Counted from the first letter of the stretch, positions 27,001 to 32,815 are shown. The stretch: 32,815 nucleotides of DNA from Flavobacteriales bacterium (GCA_020848295.1 JADLAI010000086.1:1-32815), one strand, 5' to 3'. The notes: generated from the sequence alone by a model not told the origin. Translations and numbers: made by a program.

Positions 27001-27933
27001 CGTATCGTTCACCAGGGGATAGGCGAAGGTGAAGCTGGCGTCGTCGCTCCACGTGAACGTACACGGTTCGGACCAGCCGTTGTTCTGGAAGGTGTGTGCG
27101 CCGTTGATGTCCACTGCGCGCACGTACCACGCGTACCGTCGACCGGTCAACAGGGCCGGCATCAACTGCGTATAGAGGAACTGTGGGTTCATCACATCCT
27201 CCTCCCAAATGGGGTCCATGGATGTTTCCAATGCCGAGAGCGGGTCGATGGCCTCAGCTTCTTCCGGTAACACCACCAGCTTGAAATGGTATTGCACCAC
27301 GGCGCCCATCGGTGGTCCGGAAGGCAGGATCCAGTTGAAGAGCACGGATTGCGGTTGGGTTCCGTTCACGACCTGGCCACATGCCGGGTTGAGCAATTGC
27401 GGCGGCGGCGGATAGCTTACGGTGAAGATGTTGGAACAACCCGAGCTGGGCGCACCCGCGCTCAAGGGTTCGTTGGTGATGTAGTCGAATGCCTGGAGGC
27501 AGATCTGGTAATCGCCCTCGGGCAACAAGCCCAACCGGATATCCTCTTCGGTGATGCCGGTGTATTGCACCTGCCCTCCGCCATTGGCGATGAACGGTTG
27601 CAGGTCGGCGCCGGTGAATGCGGAGAAACCCACGGGAACAATGAGCGGCGGAGCGTTCCAAGGCTGGCCACCTTCAATGCGCACGCTGATGCTGCCATCC
27701 AGGGTGGCGATGGAACCCGCGAGATAGATATCCCGCGTTTGCGCTTCCAGTCCCTCGTTGACGATCATCAACGATACCTGCATGGGGTTCTGGAAGTAGG
27801 CGGCGTAGTTGGCCGTGTACGGTGGGTTAACCGTGGTGCTCAGCGTGAGCGGATCGAGTTGTGCGCGTGTGCCGAACGTGAGCAGTGACACGAATGCGAC
27901 GACGAACGGACGCAGGAGAAGTTTGGTGGCCAT
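21040..27933 (-). CDS. giant secreted multidomain protein (2297 residues)
   Basis: The largest gene here. A signal peptide (MATKLLLRPFVVAFVSLLTFG...AQ) leads into a beta-rich N-domain (residues about 26-170: VNPPYTANYAAYFQNPMQV, LPEGDYQICLQAFDY) that resembles what I remember as the TANFOR domain of Bacteroidota surface proteins; this match is not firm. Fibronectin-III-like modules follow to about residue 575 (YAWYVRAVD, YYWRIVWLTDP), then a Gly/Thr/Glu-rich linker (GEGGGGSTTTTEEED) near 580. The middle and C-terminal parts are long beta-strand-rich regions that I cannot assign. I see no T9SS sorting domain at the C-terminus (GGIPNGGAMQTAP), unusual for so large a secreted Bacteroidota protein. 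It is flanked by an outer-membrane barrel gene (6 bases upstream) and a fibronectin-III gene (3 bases downstream), which suggests one envelope complex. Confidence 0.8.
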   Translation of the reverse strand: MATKLLLRPFVVAFVSLLTFGTRAQLDPLTLSTTVNPPYTANYAAYFQNPMQVSLMIVNEGLEAQTRDIYLAGSIATLDGSISVRIEGGQPWNAPPLIVPVGFSAFTGADLQPFIANGGGQVQYTGITEEDIRLGLLPEGDYQICLQAFDYITNEPLSAGAPSSGCSNIFTVSYPPPPQLLNPACGQVVNGTQPQSVLFNWILPSGPPMGAVVQYHFKLVVLPEEAEAIDPLSALETSMDPIWEEDVMNPQFLYTQLMPALLTGRRYAWYVRAVDINGAHTFQNNGWSEPCTFTWSDDASFTFAYPLVNDTLPWDFMPIVARFDPYRADITQFESELTLIHVGGEQQDYQRELVWADGPQPSQQEVLGIPVTQDQSRHVNIYKRDTDPGVMRFDSGEEHMMTATVRLMPDNGDPITGYMAGGFATGMGTPRMISPPHQAQLPRNGGDLEETGYAPVLLRFKTAEPPARLLPPFPIIQNVDGISTQTNGHIYQRWRLDVSKTTDFAIREAFESGRVGMLLDLLEQSCDEACMIAELYKEVEFAFTPNAEGTYYWRIVWLTDPNSELGPHYRAGPTYSFTIGENGEGGGGSTTTTEEEDVIPPAECLAVCRRAPTSIIDQVAVTTFHTGDTVEVGLFKMRLTSITYGAANMASGEGLVDVPVMKAALRVRFTNVRINANKRVYDGVVNGMYDNEGVIPPAWATGTSLAAGFNPQAAQAIDDYLNTAGRLVSQFAGSSPMGLPIGIDKELPAGRVVIGILGVQFTDTIARLNAGMALPMQDLGEVLGLGNMAVPFHPGGIGDLSEEATLYLLGEVRVPLGEDTVKLNGARFADGFTTVQDSGTFVAWDCNGFRAATIDLEYRFGQEKLREDLANGEDGPRKVIGSLRVRTGRGGVMGRLDMNVPFHLTNAKSWGFDVQEAWLDLASYINPPEMELPQGHFLTSDRMQEDGTITDDWTGVFVKRTMLRMPPTIQRLEGAGRVTAQVDDFIYEFGNGVSAKFKVANVLDTDEGTLDGWGFSLDTLHADIVANAFAQGGFSGRIRMPFSDTLLLYTGMIQHDPQTEDTRMEFLLHPDGQLNIPMYVGQLELLETSTVRAIFGDANTGNSARAELNGKLTVDVNMPSALNINFRDIAFQGLYFQTDDPYTNATDNGVFSLASPQKYMGAAYAEDLSDDNAPTGGSTGGFPISITRVTTERRNSEGGIMAGIGFDINLNLSGQTNIFVATTRIAVLGQLNTSALHQWGHHSVELDSIGVTGETGAVKIIGGLRWYHDDPTYGNGINGSVKAWFMKGALEVAAAAQFGTVNGTRYWFADAMFAKEGGFSPGQPFNVYGFGGGAWYHMRRVGEVPSAATVTAATITNQDDEDYTPGLTLSNVVYRPDASELFGFKATVIFGDGASGRAYNGDLTAGMTFSESGGVSTAFLNGNVYMMADRNDREHVPIRGTAAISYDFPNDVFQANFQMFVTIGIGIVTGTGPNDLAGGAELLITPDTWHFFVGTPQTPVGLDYLGLFSSTSYFMVGQDLPDPLPPDSSAVLALLGNTDFSWPNGVDEATGIAFGARAAMDQKFDFYLLRMQLHAGLGFDMAFVSAANMACEGIADPGIAGFYATGQVFAYLGGSVSLHVDVWFAEGDFEIMKIAAAAMLQGGFADPSWVRGDVGGEYSILGGMIDGSFNFPFSAGHPCDNFGGGALAGLDPIGDITPHHNDGIAPGTTPVDVGINCEVALNMKLDVPFNLKEYREDGSSYWRTFRLVLDAAQLKRVGTEQQTTIEMSPSKDQIVVVPARYLDPFTKYTFSVKLRAEERNSEGLWATAITQGEQAVWDSTIAFKTGEGLKELREQDIVYTYPFIGQRYVLQDECRSAIIHCKGDLSSQTLLFGPAAPGRTRIYKVMLTPHLGGATITCLAIVALEENDPTIITFNLPPLMNHKTYVAQFIYRDSLIAGTVGQQALGADLADISALSMSTVNTSASTSSANGLTMNIKRRRLSGYSLRRNEKLLFTYFFATSNFNTITAKAASLTNSITHLESDGASPPRETLRPDFQGERFDVFDVLGYTSAVRPSFKIAPLIGLTDALADAWSRQWSDPVLYDYYAEIKAQGCSSMDLQRSLVYSMGVPYISDSPDPIGMPPYRTVTWRAGNPTMQPLTSEETAPAPAMGMVAQQVGSMAISDGAPPASVRLDNATPRWVRNDQQRLVSITANVIAKCGPLNGADSPGENMGDMVEPLRSMVIRFQNSGFKRAYRGNYRIRFSFQPPPTCQQFADWNQTIDLSSGEAIYNHTQGPLATPNQAAGGIPNGGAMQTAP

Positions 27934-27939
27934 GGTGCG

Positions 27940-29643
27940 TCAGGACTTGGGTTGGAACACGAACACGTAACCGGCGAGGATGCGCACCTCGGTGAATTCG
28001 CGGGAGGCCACGAACGTGGTGCTGTTGAAGAGTGCGTTGGCGGTGAGTTGAAAGCGATGCATGGCGGTGCAGCGGTATTGCATGGTGGCGCTGGCGTTCA
28101 CGGTGTTGCCCGCGGTGCGTCCGTCCTGCATGGCAGCGTTCCATGCCCCGTTCAGCGAGGCGGTCACCCTCTGCTTGGCCATGGTGCGGGAGAGGCCGAG
28201 CGATGGACCCACGAGGATGTACGACCCGTTCGCCGTGGCATTGCGGCTCATGTTCACCCCCCCGCTGATGCCCAGGTTGTCCGCATGGCGCGTGCGGCTC
28301 ACGAAAAGGTTGCCATAGACCACTTCGTTCTCTGCGGAAGCGAACGTGCCGTAGGGGTTCAGGTCTTGCAACTGCTGTAGACCGCCGGAAAGTGAAACGG
28401 TGAACGTGCGGTGCGAATTGGTGCGCATGTACCGTTGCGAAAGTGTCATGCTCCGGTTCACTTGCGCCACACGGAACGTATCGCTCAACACCCGCAGGCC
28501 CGCTTGCTGTTCGATGCCGTAGTTGCTGAAGTTGAGGTCTGCTCCGTAGCTGCGCGAAGGCGTCCAGCTCAGATTGGCCGAACCGATGCGACGCACGCTG
28601 GTAGCGGCTTTCCGACCGCTGAGGTTGTCCTGTTGGTGGCCGTAGCTACCCCCGACGCGCACCTTGTTCTTCCACAGCCGGAGGTTCGGTGCCACGGTGA
28701 TCGCGCGCAGATCGGCAGCCTGATAATACGCGCCCAAGGTGCGGTAATCAGGGTCCACCTGTTTCACTTCACCGCGCAGGCTGAAGATCTTGTAAGCGTA
28801 CGTGAGCGAGGTGTTGCCTGCGAACAACAGCTTCGCGCCAAGTCGTGGGTTGAAGATGCCTTGCACGCTGGTGGGCACATCGGAATCGGTGATCTCCAGG
28901 GCGCGCACATCCTCATTCATCGCACTCGCCCCCAGATCGAATTGCCACGTAAGGCGTTTGCCCAAGGCCAGACGGCTGCTGATGCCAGCAGCCACGTTTT
29001 CCTTGGGCGCGCTGGCTTGGTCCACGCTCTTCACCGCAGGGATGGAAGCACTGTCATCCGCCGCGCGGAAGAACATCACATCGAAGTAGTTGCGGCGGTT
29101 GCCCACGCCGATCTTCACGCCGTACCCGGTGCGTTCGTAAGCGGGTCGTGGTGCGATGGAGGCCAGCGTATCCTGCGCTACTGGCTTGTTGAAACGCCCA
29201 TAGAAAGCAGCGAAGCGGAAGCCTTTCGGTTCCAGTTCCACACCTGCACCGAAGAACTGCACACCCGCCATGGTGTACGGGTTGAACCGGATGCTGCGAT
29301 AGCCCAGGTGCAACCTCGCCCACTTGTAATGGGGGCTCATGCCGTAGCGGTTGAAGGGCTGCGTCCATGTGCGCTGTTGCGAGCCCACGTTGAAGCTCAC
29401 GGGTACCTGTAGACCATACACGCTCAGCGTTACGGACCCGCTGGTATTCCACCAGAACGGCTCATTGCGCGGGGTGCCATCACCACTATGGAAGTAGGGA
29501 CCCCCCAGCAACGAAAAGCTCCCGTTCAGCCGTACGGGCTTCTCCTTGCCGATGGCACCCAGGTCCTGCCCGTGCGCACCACAAGCGACCAGCATCGCGA
29601 CCAGCAAAGGCGCAAGGGAAGAGAGCGGAACAAGGCGGGACAT
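27940..29643 (-). CDS. outer-membrane beta-barrel protein
   Basis: 567 residues. The ATG at 29643 opens a signal peptide (MSRLVPLSSLAPLLVAMLVACGAHGQ); a Cys near its end raises the possibility of a lipoprotein, but the typical lipobox is not convincing. The rest is made of alternating amphipathic strands ending in aromatic residues (for example WARLHLGYRSIRFNPY, FRFAAFYGRFNKP, YGVKIGVGNRRNYFDVMFF) and closes with AGYVFVFQPKS, as expected for a barrel C-terminus. It begins the long operon and lies 6 bases before the giant-protein gene, so it may export, anchor or assemble that protein. A dyad promoter sits just upstream. I cannot place it in a named family. Confidence 0.8.
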   Translation of the reverse strand: MSRLVPLSSLAPLLVAMLVACGAHGQDLGAIGKEKPVRLNGSFSLLGGPYFHSGDGTPRNEPFWWNTSGSVTLSVYGLQVPVSFNVGSQQRTWTQPFNRYGMSPHYKWARLHLGYRSIRFNPYTMAGVQFFGAGVELEPKGFRFAAFYGRFNKPVAQDTLASIAPRPAYERTGYGVKIGVGNRRNYFDVMFFRAADDSASIPAVKSVDQASAPKENVAAGISSRLALGKRLTWQFDLGASAMNEDVRALEITDSDVPTSVQGIFNPRLGAKLLFAGNTSLTYAYKIFSLRGEVKQVDPDYRTLGAYYQAADLRAITVAPNLRLWKNKVRVGGSYGHQQDNLSGRKAATSVRRIGSANLSWTPSRSYGADLNFSNYGIEQQAGLRVLSDTFRVAQVNRSMTLSQRYMRTNSHRTFTVSLSGGLQQLQDLNPYGTFASAENEVVYGNLFVSRTRHADNLGISGGVNMSRNATANGSYILVGPSLGLSRTMAKQRVTASLNGAWNAAMQDGRTAGNTVNASATMQYRCTAMHRFQLTANALFNSTTFVASREFTEVRILAGYVFVFQPKS

Positions 29644-29670
29644 GGTGGTGGCGTGTTCTCCACGCGTCGC

Positions 29671-29717
29671 CAAAAGTCCCGGTATGGCCGGGGGGCTACA
29701 ATACCACGTGCGTAGTA
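29671..29717 (-). promoter_or_regulatory. dyad-controlled promoter of the barrel / giant-protein operon
   Basis: Plus-strand 29702-29717 is TACCACGTGCGTAGTA, identical to the site at 18982. TTTG (29671-29674, in GACTTTTG) follows after 27 bases, and the ATG at 29643 lies 27 bases beyond it. The dyad begins 4 bases after the stop of the response-regulator gene. A short 5-bp stem (CCCGG/CCGGG, 29678-29692) lies between dyad and -7 box; on the gene strand ACTTTTGG follows it, so it could be read as a weak terminator, but its place inside the promoter spacer makes that doubtful. Confidence 0.65.
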
Positions 29718-29721
29718 CGCC

Positions 29722-30359
29722 CTACCGTCCCGGGAACGCCTTGCGCACCACTTCCATACGCGAGCCTACCTGCAATTTCTCGTAGATGTGGCGCACGTGT
29801 TTGCGTACCGTTTCGGTGCTGATGCCGGCCTTGGCGGCGATCTCTTTGTACATGAGACCATTGGCCAGCTGATCCAGGATCTGTTTCTCGCGCTCGGTGA
29901 GCAGTTGGTCCTGTATGCTTTGCTGGGCCTGCTGTTGGAAGCTGGCCACCACCAAGCGTGCAATGGGTGGTGACATGGGCGAACCACCAGCGTGGATGTC
30001 GCGCACAGCGGCGATGATCTCTTCCGGATCGGCGTTCTTCACCAGATCGCCGGTAGCGCCAGCGCACAGCGCTTGGTGGATGTAGGCCGGGCTTTCGAAC
30101 ACAGTGCTCATCAGGTATTGGGTGGAGGGCTGGAGAGGCTTGGCGTGCCGCACGACTCGATACCGTTGGTGCCGGGCAGCCCGATGTCCATCAGGACCAC
30201 AGCGGGAGTGATCCGTTCGCGGTCCGCCAGGAACAGGTCCGCGTCAGGAAACGCCCCCACGACCTGAAGCCCGTCGGCGCGTTCCATCATGCTGCGCAAG
30301 AGCTGTCTGATCTCGCGATCATCTTCAACGATGGCGACACGGATGGGAGAAGCGGGCAT
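29722..30359 (-). pseudogene. NarL/FixJ-type response regulator with a one-base frameshift
   Basis: Two reading frames together rebuild one response regulator of about 212 residues. The N-part from the ATG at 30359 holds EDD, phospho-Asp in VVLMDIGLPGTNGIE and then runs into a wrong frame. The C-part, in frame to the stop at 29722, resumes with VRHAKPLQPSTQYLMSTVF, the receiver Lys (GDLVKN) and the LuxR-type helix-turn-helix (LTEREKQILDQLANG, STETVRKHV). Compared with its intact paralogues (NGIETVRAAKP, NGIDCVANAKP) exactly one base is missing at about 30154-30155, where GAG-TC-GTG should be GAG-TCn-GTG. There is no homopolymer at the spot. It is either a real inactivating mutation or a sequencing/assembly error. 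Everything else is well conserved, which favours an error or a very recent loss. It lies 25 bases after the kinase stop. Confidence 0.85.
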
Positions 30360-30384
30360 CCCCTTCAATATACGGAAGGTCCGC

Positions 30385-32208
30385 TCACGTCAGGGGCCCT
30401 TCAAGCGTCACGGTGCAGCCCGTACCAGGTGTTGCCTCCACGGTGAGGTTGGCTTCCATGGCTGCGGCGCGGGACCGCATGTTGCGCAGGCCATTACCGA
30501 CACGTGCCAGCGCCTCCGGGTCGAACCCCGCACCATTGTCCGTCACAACCAGCTTCACACGGGTTGCACCGGCATCCAGGAGCACGGTGATGTGTGATGC
30601 GTTGGCGTACTTCATCGCATTGTTGATCGCTTCCTTCATCACCATCACCACATGGTGCTTGGTGCCGGGGGCTACGGTGTGCTCCGGATCGTTGTGCTGG
30701 AAACGCAGTGTACTGGCGATACCGCTATCCTGCAGTGTGCGCTGCGCCACGGCACGCGCGTGGCTCACCAGTTCGGCGCTGGTGTCGCGCATGGGGTCCA
30801 CGGTCCAAACGATATCGCTGAGGGCGGCGTTCACCTCGCGGCTGTGCCCGATGATGCGGTCCAGGGCACTGCGCAGCTCATTGGAATGTTCGTGCAGGCT
30901 GCGTTTGACCTCGCTCCCCAACATGGCGATCTTGGTCAGACCGCTGCCGATATCGTCATGGATATCACGAGCGATGCGGGTGCGCACCTGTTCGTTCTCG
31001 CGTTGCTTCTCGGCGTCCACCACCAGCTGTTGTGCGGCCAGGATCTGTGCGTTCTTACGGCGGGTGGTGATCAGCAATGCGGCCAGCAGCACGGCCACGA
31101 GCAGGATCAGCCCACCACCCACCATGGTGTTCCGCTTCATCCGGCGCTCTTCTTCCAGGCGCGCGTGCAGCGCAGCCTGCTCTCGGTCGTGTTCGGCTGT
31201 CAACCGCACCTCGGTAAGTTCCTGGGCTTTCTCCAAGTCCAGACTTTTGATCAATGCTGCACGGGAACTATCCTGTTTCAGCAACGCCTCCTTGTAGTGT
31301 CCTTTTGCGCTGGCCACCAGAGCGAGCAGTTCGTTCGCGCGATACAAGTGCTCGTCATTGCCCACTTCCTTCGCCAGGCGCAGGGCCACTTGGGCAAGGC
31401 GTTCCGCCTCATCCGCTCGTCCCAGGCCGAGCAAGGCATGTGCTTCGTGGTACAGGAAGATGCACTGATCAGGGGCATTCTCGCCATCCATGATCAATGG
31501 CCTGGCCAGCGAGAGTTCATGGTAGGCCGAGTCGAACCGGCCGAACTTATTGTGGATCTCGGCCACGTCCATACGGCTCAGCGCGGCCAGCCCGTCATGT
31601 CCCGAGCGAATGTGAAGGTCCACCGCGCGGTGCTGCATGGCCATGGCCTTGTCGAACTGTTGCAGCTCGAAGTGGATGGTGCCCAATCCGGAATAGGTGT
31701 TGGCCAGGTTGCCATCTGCTGGAAGTGTAAGGAGGATGGCCAATGATCGTTCGGTGATCTCCAGCGCTCGCTCAGTCTCGTCCATGGATCGGTACTGATA
31801 GCCTTGATAGTTCAGGGCGGCTGCTTCATCCTTCTTACGCCCGAGCGTCCGTGCGGCTTTTTCCATCTCTTGGAAACGCAGTAGGGCTTGTGCGTACCGA
31901 CCAGCATAGTGGTGGGCCACTCCTTGCAACTTGTTGGCGTGGAGGGTACGCTCCGTCAGGGCGGCTGCGTTGCTGTGGATCTGAGCGACCAGCTCCAGAG
32001 CGGCATTGGTGGCGGTCACTGGACTTTCGGTGCGCCCGGTGGATACCCAAGCCTTGGCACTGTCCAGCAATGCGTCGATGCGTACCGTGTCTGCGAGTGT
32101 CTTGCTCGCTCCGCGGGCCAATTCCTGTATCGCGAGGCTGTCGGGGTTCTGCCCAAACGAAGCGATGGCCATGGCCGAGAGCAGGAGCAGGGCGGAGGAC
32201 TTCAACAT
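30385..32208 (-). CDS. TPR-containing sensor histidine kinase
   Basis: 607 residues. The ATG at 32208 is chosen over a GTG two codons upstream; it starts a signal peptide (MLKSSALLLLSAMAIASFGQ). TPR-like repeats cover about residues 60-330 (for example ALNYQGYQYRSMDETERALE), then comes a membrane span at about 363-382 (GGGLILLVAVLLAALLI), a coiled coil and the H-box with His417 in ARDIHDDIGSGLTKIAML. The ATPase has MKEAINNAMKYA, TDNGAGFD and GNGLRNMRS. It is closer to the kinase at 645-2480 than to the tandem pair. The frameshifted response regulator follows directly, so if the frameshift is real this kinase lacks its own partner. Its dyad promoter suggests autoregulation. Confidence 0.94.
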   Translation of the reverse strand: MLKSSALLLLSAMAIASFGQNPDSLAIQELARGASKTLADTVRIDALLDSAKAWVSTGRTESPVTATNAALELVAQIHSNAAALTERTLHANKLQGVAHHYAGRYAQALLRFQEMEKAARTLGRKKDEAAALNYQGYQYRSMDETERALEITERSLAILLTLPADGNLANTYSGLGTIHFELQQFDKAMAMQHRAVDLHIRSGHDGLAALSRMDVAEIHNKFGRFDSAYHELSLARPLIMDGENAPDQCIFLYHEAHALLGLGRADEAERLAQVALRLAKEVGNDEHLYRANELLALVASAKGHYKEALLKQDSSRAALIKSLDLEKAQELTEVRLTAEHDREQAALHARLEEERRMKRNTMVGGGLILLVAVLLAALLITTRRKNAQILAAQQLVVDAEKQRENEQVRTRIARDIHDDIGSGLTKIAMLGSEVKRSLHEHSNELRSALDRIIGHSREVNAALSDIVWTVDPMRDTSAELVSHARAVAQRTLQDSGIASTLRFQHNDPEHTVAPGTKHHVVMVMKEAINNAMKYANASHITVLLDAGATRVKLVVTDNGAGFDPEALARVGNGLRNMRSRAAAMEANLTVEATPGTGCTVTLEGPLT

Positions 32209-32213
32209 CGGCA

Positions 32214-32261
32214 CGAAGGTCGTTTGGTGGATCGATCAACAGGAATACCACATAGGTAGTA
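32214..32261 (-). promoter_or_regulatory. dyad-controlled promoter of the fourth histidine kinase
   Basis: Plus-strand 32246-32261 reads TACCACATAGGTAGTA, five of six outer pairs matching; the gene-strand half near the promoter is GTGGTA. TTCG (32214-32217, in GACCTTCG) follows after 28 bases. It lies only 5 bases before the ATG at 32208, so transcription would begin at or beside the start codon and the message would be essentially leaderless. Confidence 0.6.
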
Positions 32262-32304
32262 GCGGCTAGGCCAATTCGCTCATCCCGCCCAGGAGCCGCC
32301 CATC

Positions 32305-32342
32305 CCATTGGAAACAATTTTGTGATAGAACGTTTCCAATGG
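32305..32342. repeat. perfect 11-bp inverted repeat upstream of the ChaN-like gene
   Basis: CCATTGGAAAC (32305-32315) is repeated in inverted form as GTTTCCAATGG (32332-32342), with a 16-base AT-rich spacer. The right arm covers the place where a -33 element would lie for the -7 box at 32356. It could be an operator or the hairpin of a terminator; no gene reads into it from the left on the plus strand, so an operator is more likely. Confidence 0.6.
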
Positions 32343-32355
32343 ATCCATCGACCTC

Positions 32356-32363
32356 TACATTTG
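32356..32363 (+). promoter_or_regulatory. Bacteroidota -7 box (TAnnTTTG) for the ChaN-like gene
   Basis: TACATTTG matches the Bacteroidota -7 consensus fully. A weak -33 candidate (GTTTC, 32332-32336) lies 19 bases upstream, inside the inverted repeat. Transcription from here would give a leader of about 95 bases before the ATG at 32463. Unlike the other promoters it has no dyad and a full TA-TTTG box, so it looks like an ordinary housekeeping-type promoter. Confidence 0.6.
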
Positions 32364-32462
32364 CACTCACGCACGCTCAACGGCAAAGGAACGAAGGCGG
32401 CTGTTCATGGCGTACAGCACGGCGATCAGGAGCGTATCCGGGCACGGCCGTTCCTTTGCACC

Positions 32463-32815
32463 ATGTTCCCCCGTTCCCTGCTTTGTTCCGCCGGGCTGCT
32501 GTGGTGTAGCCTCACCGCTGTCGCCCAGGCGCTACCCGCATACGCACTCTACACAGCACAAGGCAAGCCCCTTTCGCACAAGGGTATGCTGAAACGGTTG
32601 AAGCAGGCCGACATCATCCTCTTCGGCGAGCTGCACGACAATGCCATAGCCCATTGGTTGCAGCTTGAGGTGACCCGCGACCTGATCCAGGCCGGTCCGC
32701 TGGTGCTGGGTGCCGAGATGATCGAGCGCGACGACCAGGCCACGCTGGACCGCTACCTGCGCGGGGAGATCGATCAGGCCGCATTCGATACGCTGGCCCG
32801 CTTGTGGAAGAACCA
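32463..32815 (+). CDS. ChaN-family (haem-binding/Tiki-like) secreted protein, cut by the window edge
   Basis: 117 complete codons are visible. The ATG at 32463 opens a signal peptide (MFPRSLLCSAGLLWCSLTAVAQ). The mature part shows ILFGELHDNAIAHWLQLEV and GAEMIERDDQATLDRYL, the hallmark start of ChaN-domain proteins, in which the E-L-H-D segment belongs to the conserved core. Known members include haem-binding lipoproteins and Tiki-like metalloproteases; which applies cannot be told from this part. It is transcribed away from the fourth kinase and has its own promoter. No lipobox Cys follows the signal peptide, so it may be periplasmic rather than lipid-anchored. Confidence 0.88.
   Translation, partial: MFPRSLLCSAGLLWCSLTAVAQALPAYALYTAQGKPLSHKGMLKRLKQADIILFGELHDNAIAHWLQLEVTRDLIQAGPLVLGAEMIERDDQATLDRYLRGEIDQAAFDTLARLWKN

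Overview
The window looks like chromosome from a GC-rich member of the Bacteroidota, probably Flavobacteriales-like; genus cannot be read from it. The reasons are a type IX secretion (T9SS) type A sorting domain, fibre proteins with the Bacteroidota N-terminal 'ALLDV...GLLIPRMT' domain, TPR-containing histidine kinases, no Shine-Dalgarno sequences, and a TAnnTTTG -7 box upstream of the right-most gene. Almost everything lies on the minus strand. There are no tRNA, rRNA, CRISPR, transposase or phage structural genes.

Layout, left to right. (1) 1-3736, minus: a possible 53-residue precursor peptide ending in Asn, an MccB-like ThiF/E1 adenylyltransferase, a TPR histidine kinase and a NarL-type response regulator, packed as one operon. 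(2) 3892-5316, plus: a divergent secreted fibre protein with YadA-like repeats. (3) 5347-10534, minus: three secreted fibre proteins in a row, each ending in an S74 intramolecular chaperone domain and joined by 4-base ATGA overlaps. (4) 10619-15381, minus: two tandem paralogous TPR histidine kinases and one response regulator. (5) 15477-29643, minus: an outer-membrane barrel protein, a 2297-residue secreted protein, a fibronectin-III protein, a small T9SS-sorted protein and a 993-residue collagen-like S74 fibre protein. (6) 29722-32208, minus: a fourth TPR histidine kinase and its response regulator, which carries a one-base frameshift. (7) 32463 to the end, plus: the start of a ChaN-like gene.

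Two signals stand out. First, six promoters share one architecture: a 16-bp dyad (TAnnAY-N4-RTGGTA, a 7-2-7 layout like NarL sites), then 27 or 28 bases, then TTYG, the core of a Bacteroidota -7 box, then a start codon within 34 bases. They serve the peptide/ThiF/kinase operon, the divergent fibre gene, the triple-fibre operon, the T9SS/collagen fibre pair, the barrel/giant-protein operon and the fourth kinase. This points to one regulon of surface proteins controlled by the neighbouring NarL-type regulators. Second, an E1 enzyme with the MccB layout sits directly downstream of a small reading frame ending in Asn, the residue MccB-type enzymes modify, and in the same operon as a sensor kinase. 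This may be a small peptide-nucleotide RiPP, acting as antibiotic or signal, wired to a two-component system.

No gene-free stretch exceeds 300 bases. The longest is 32209-32462, holding a dyad promoter, an 11-bp inverted repeat and the ChaN-side promoter.
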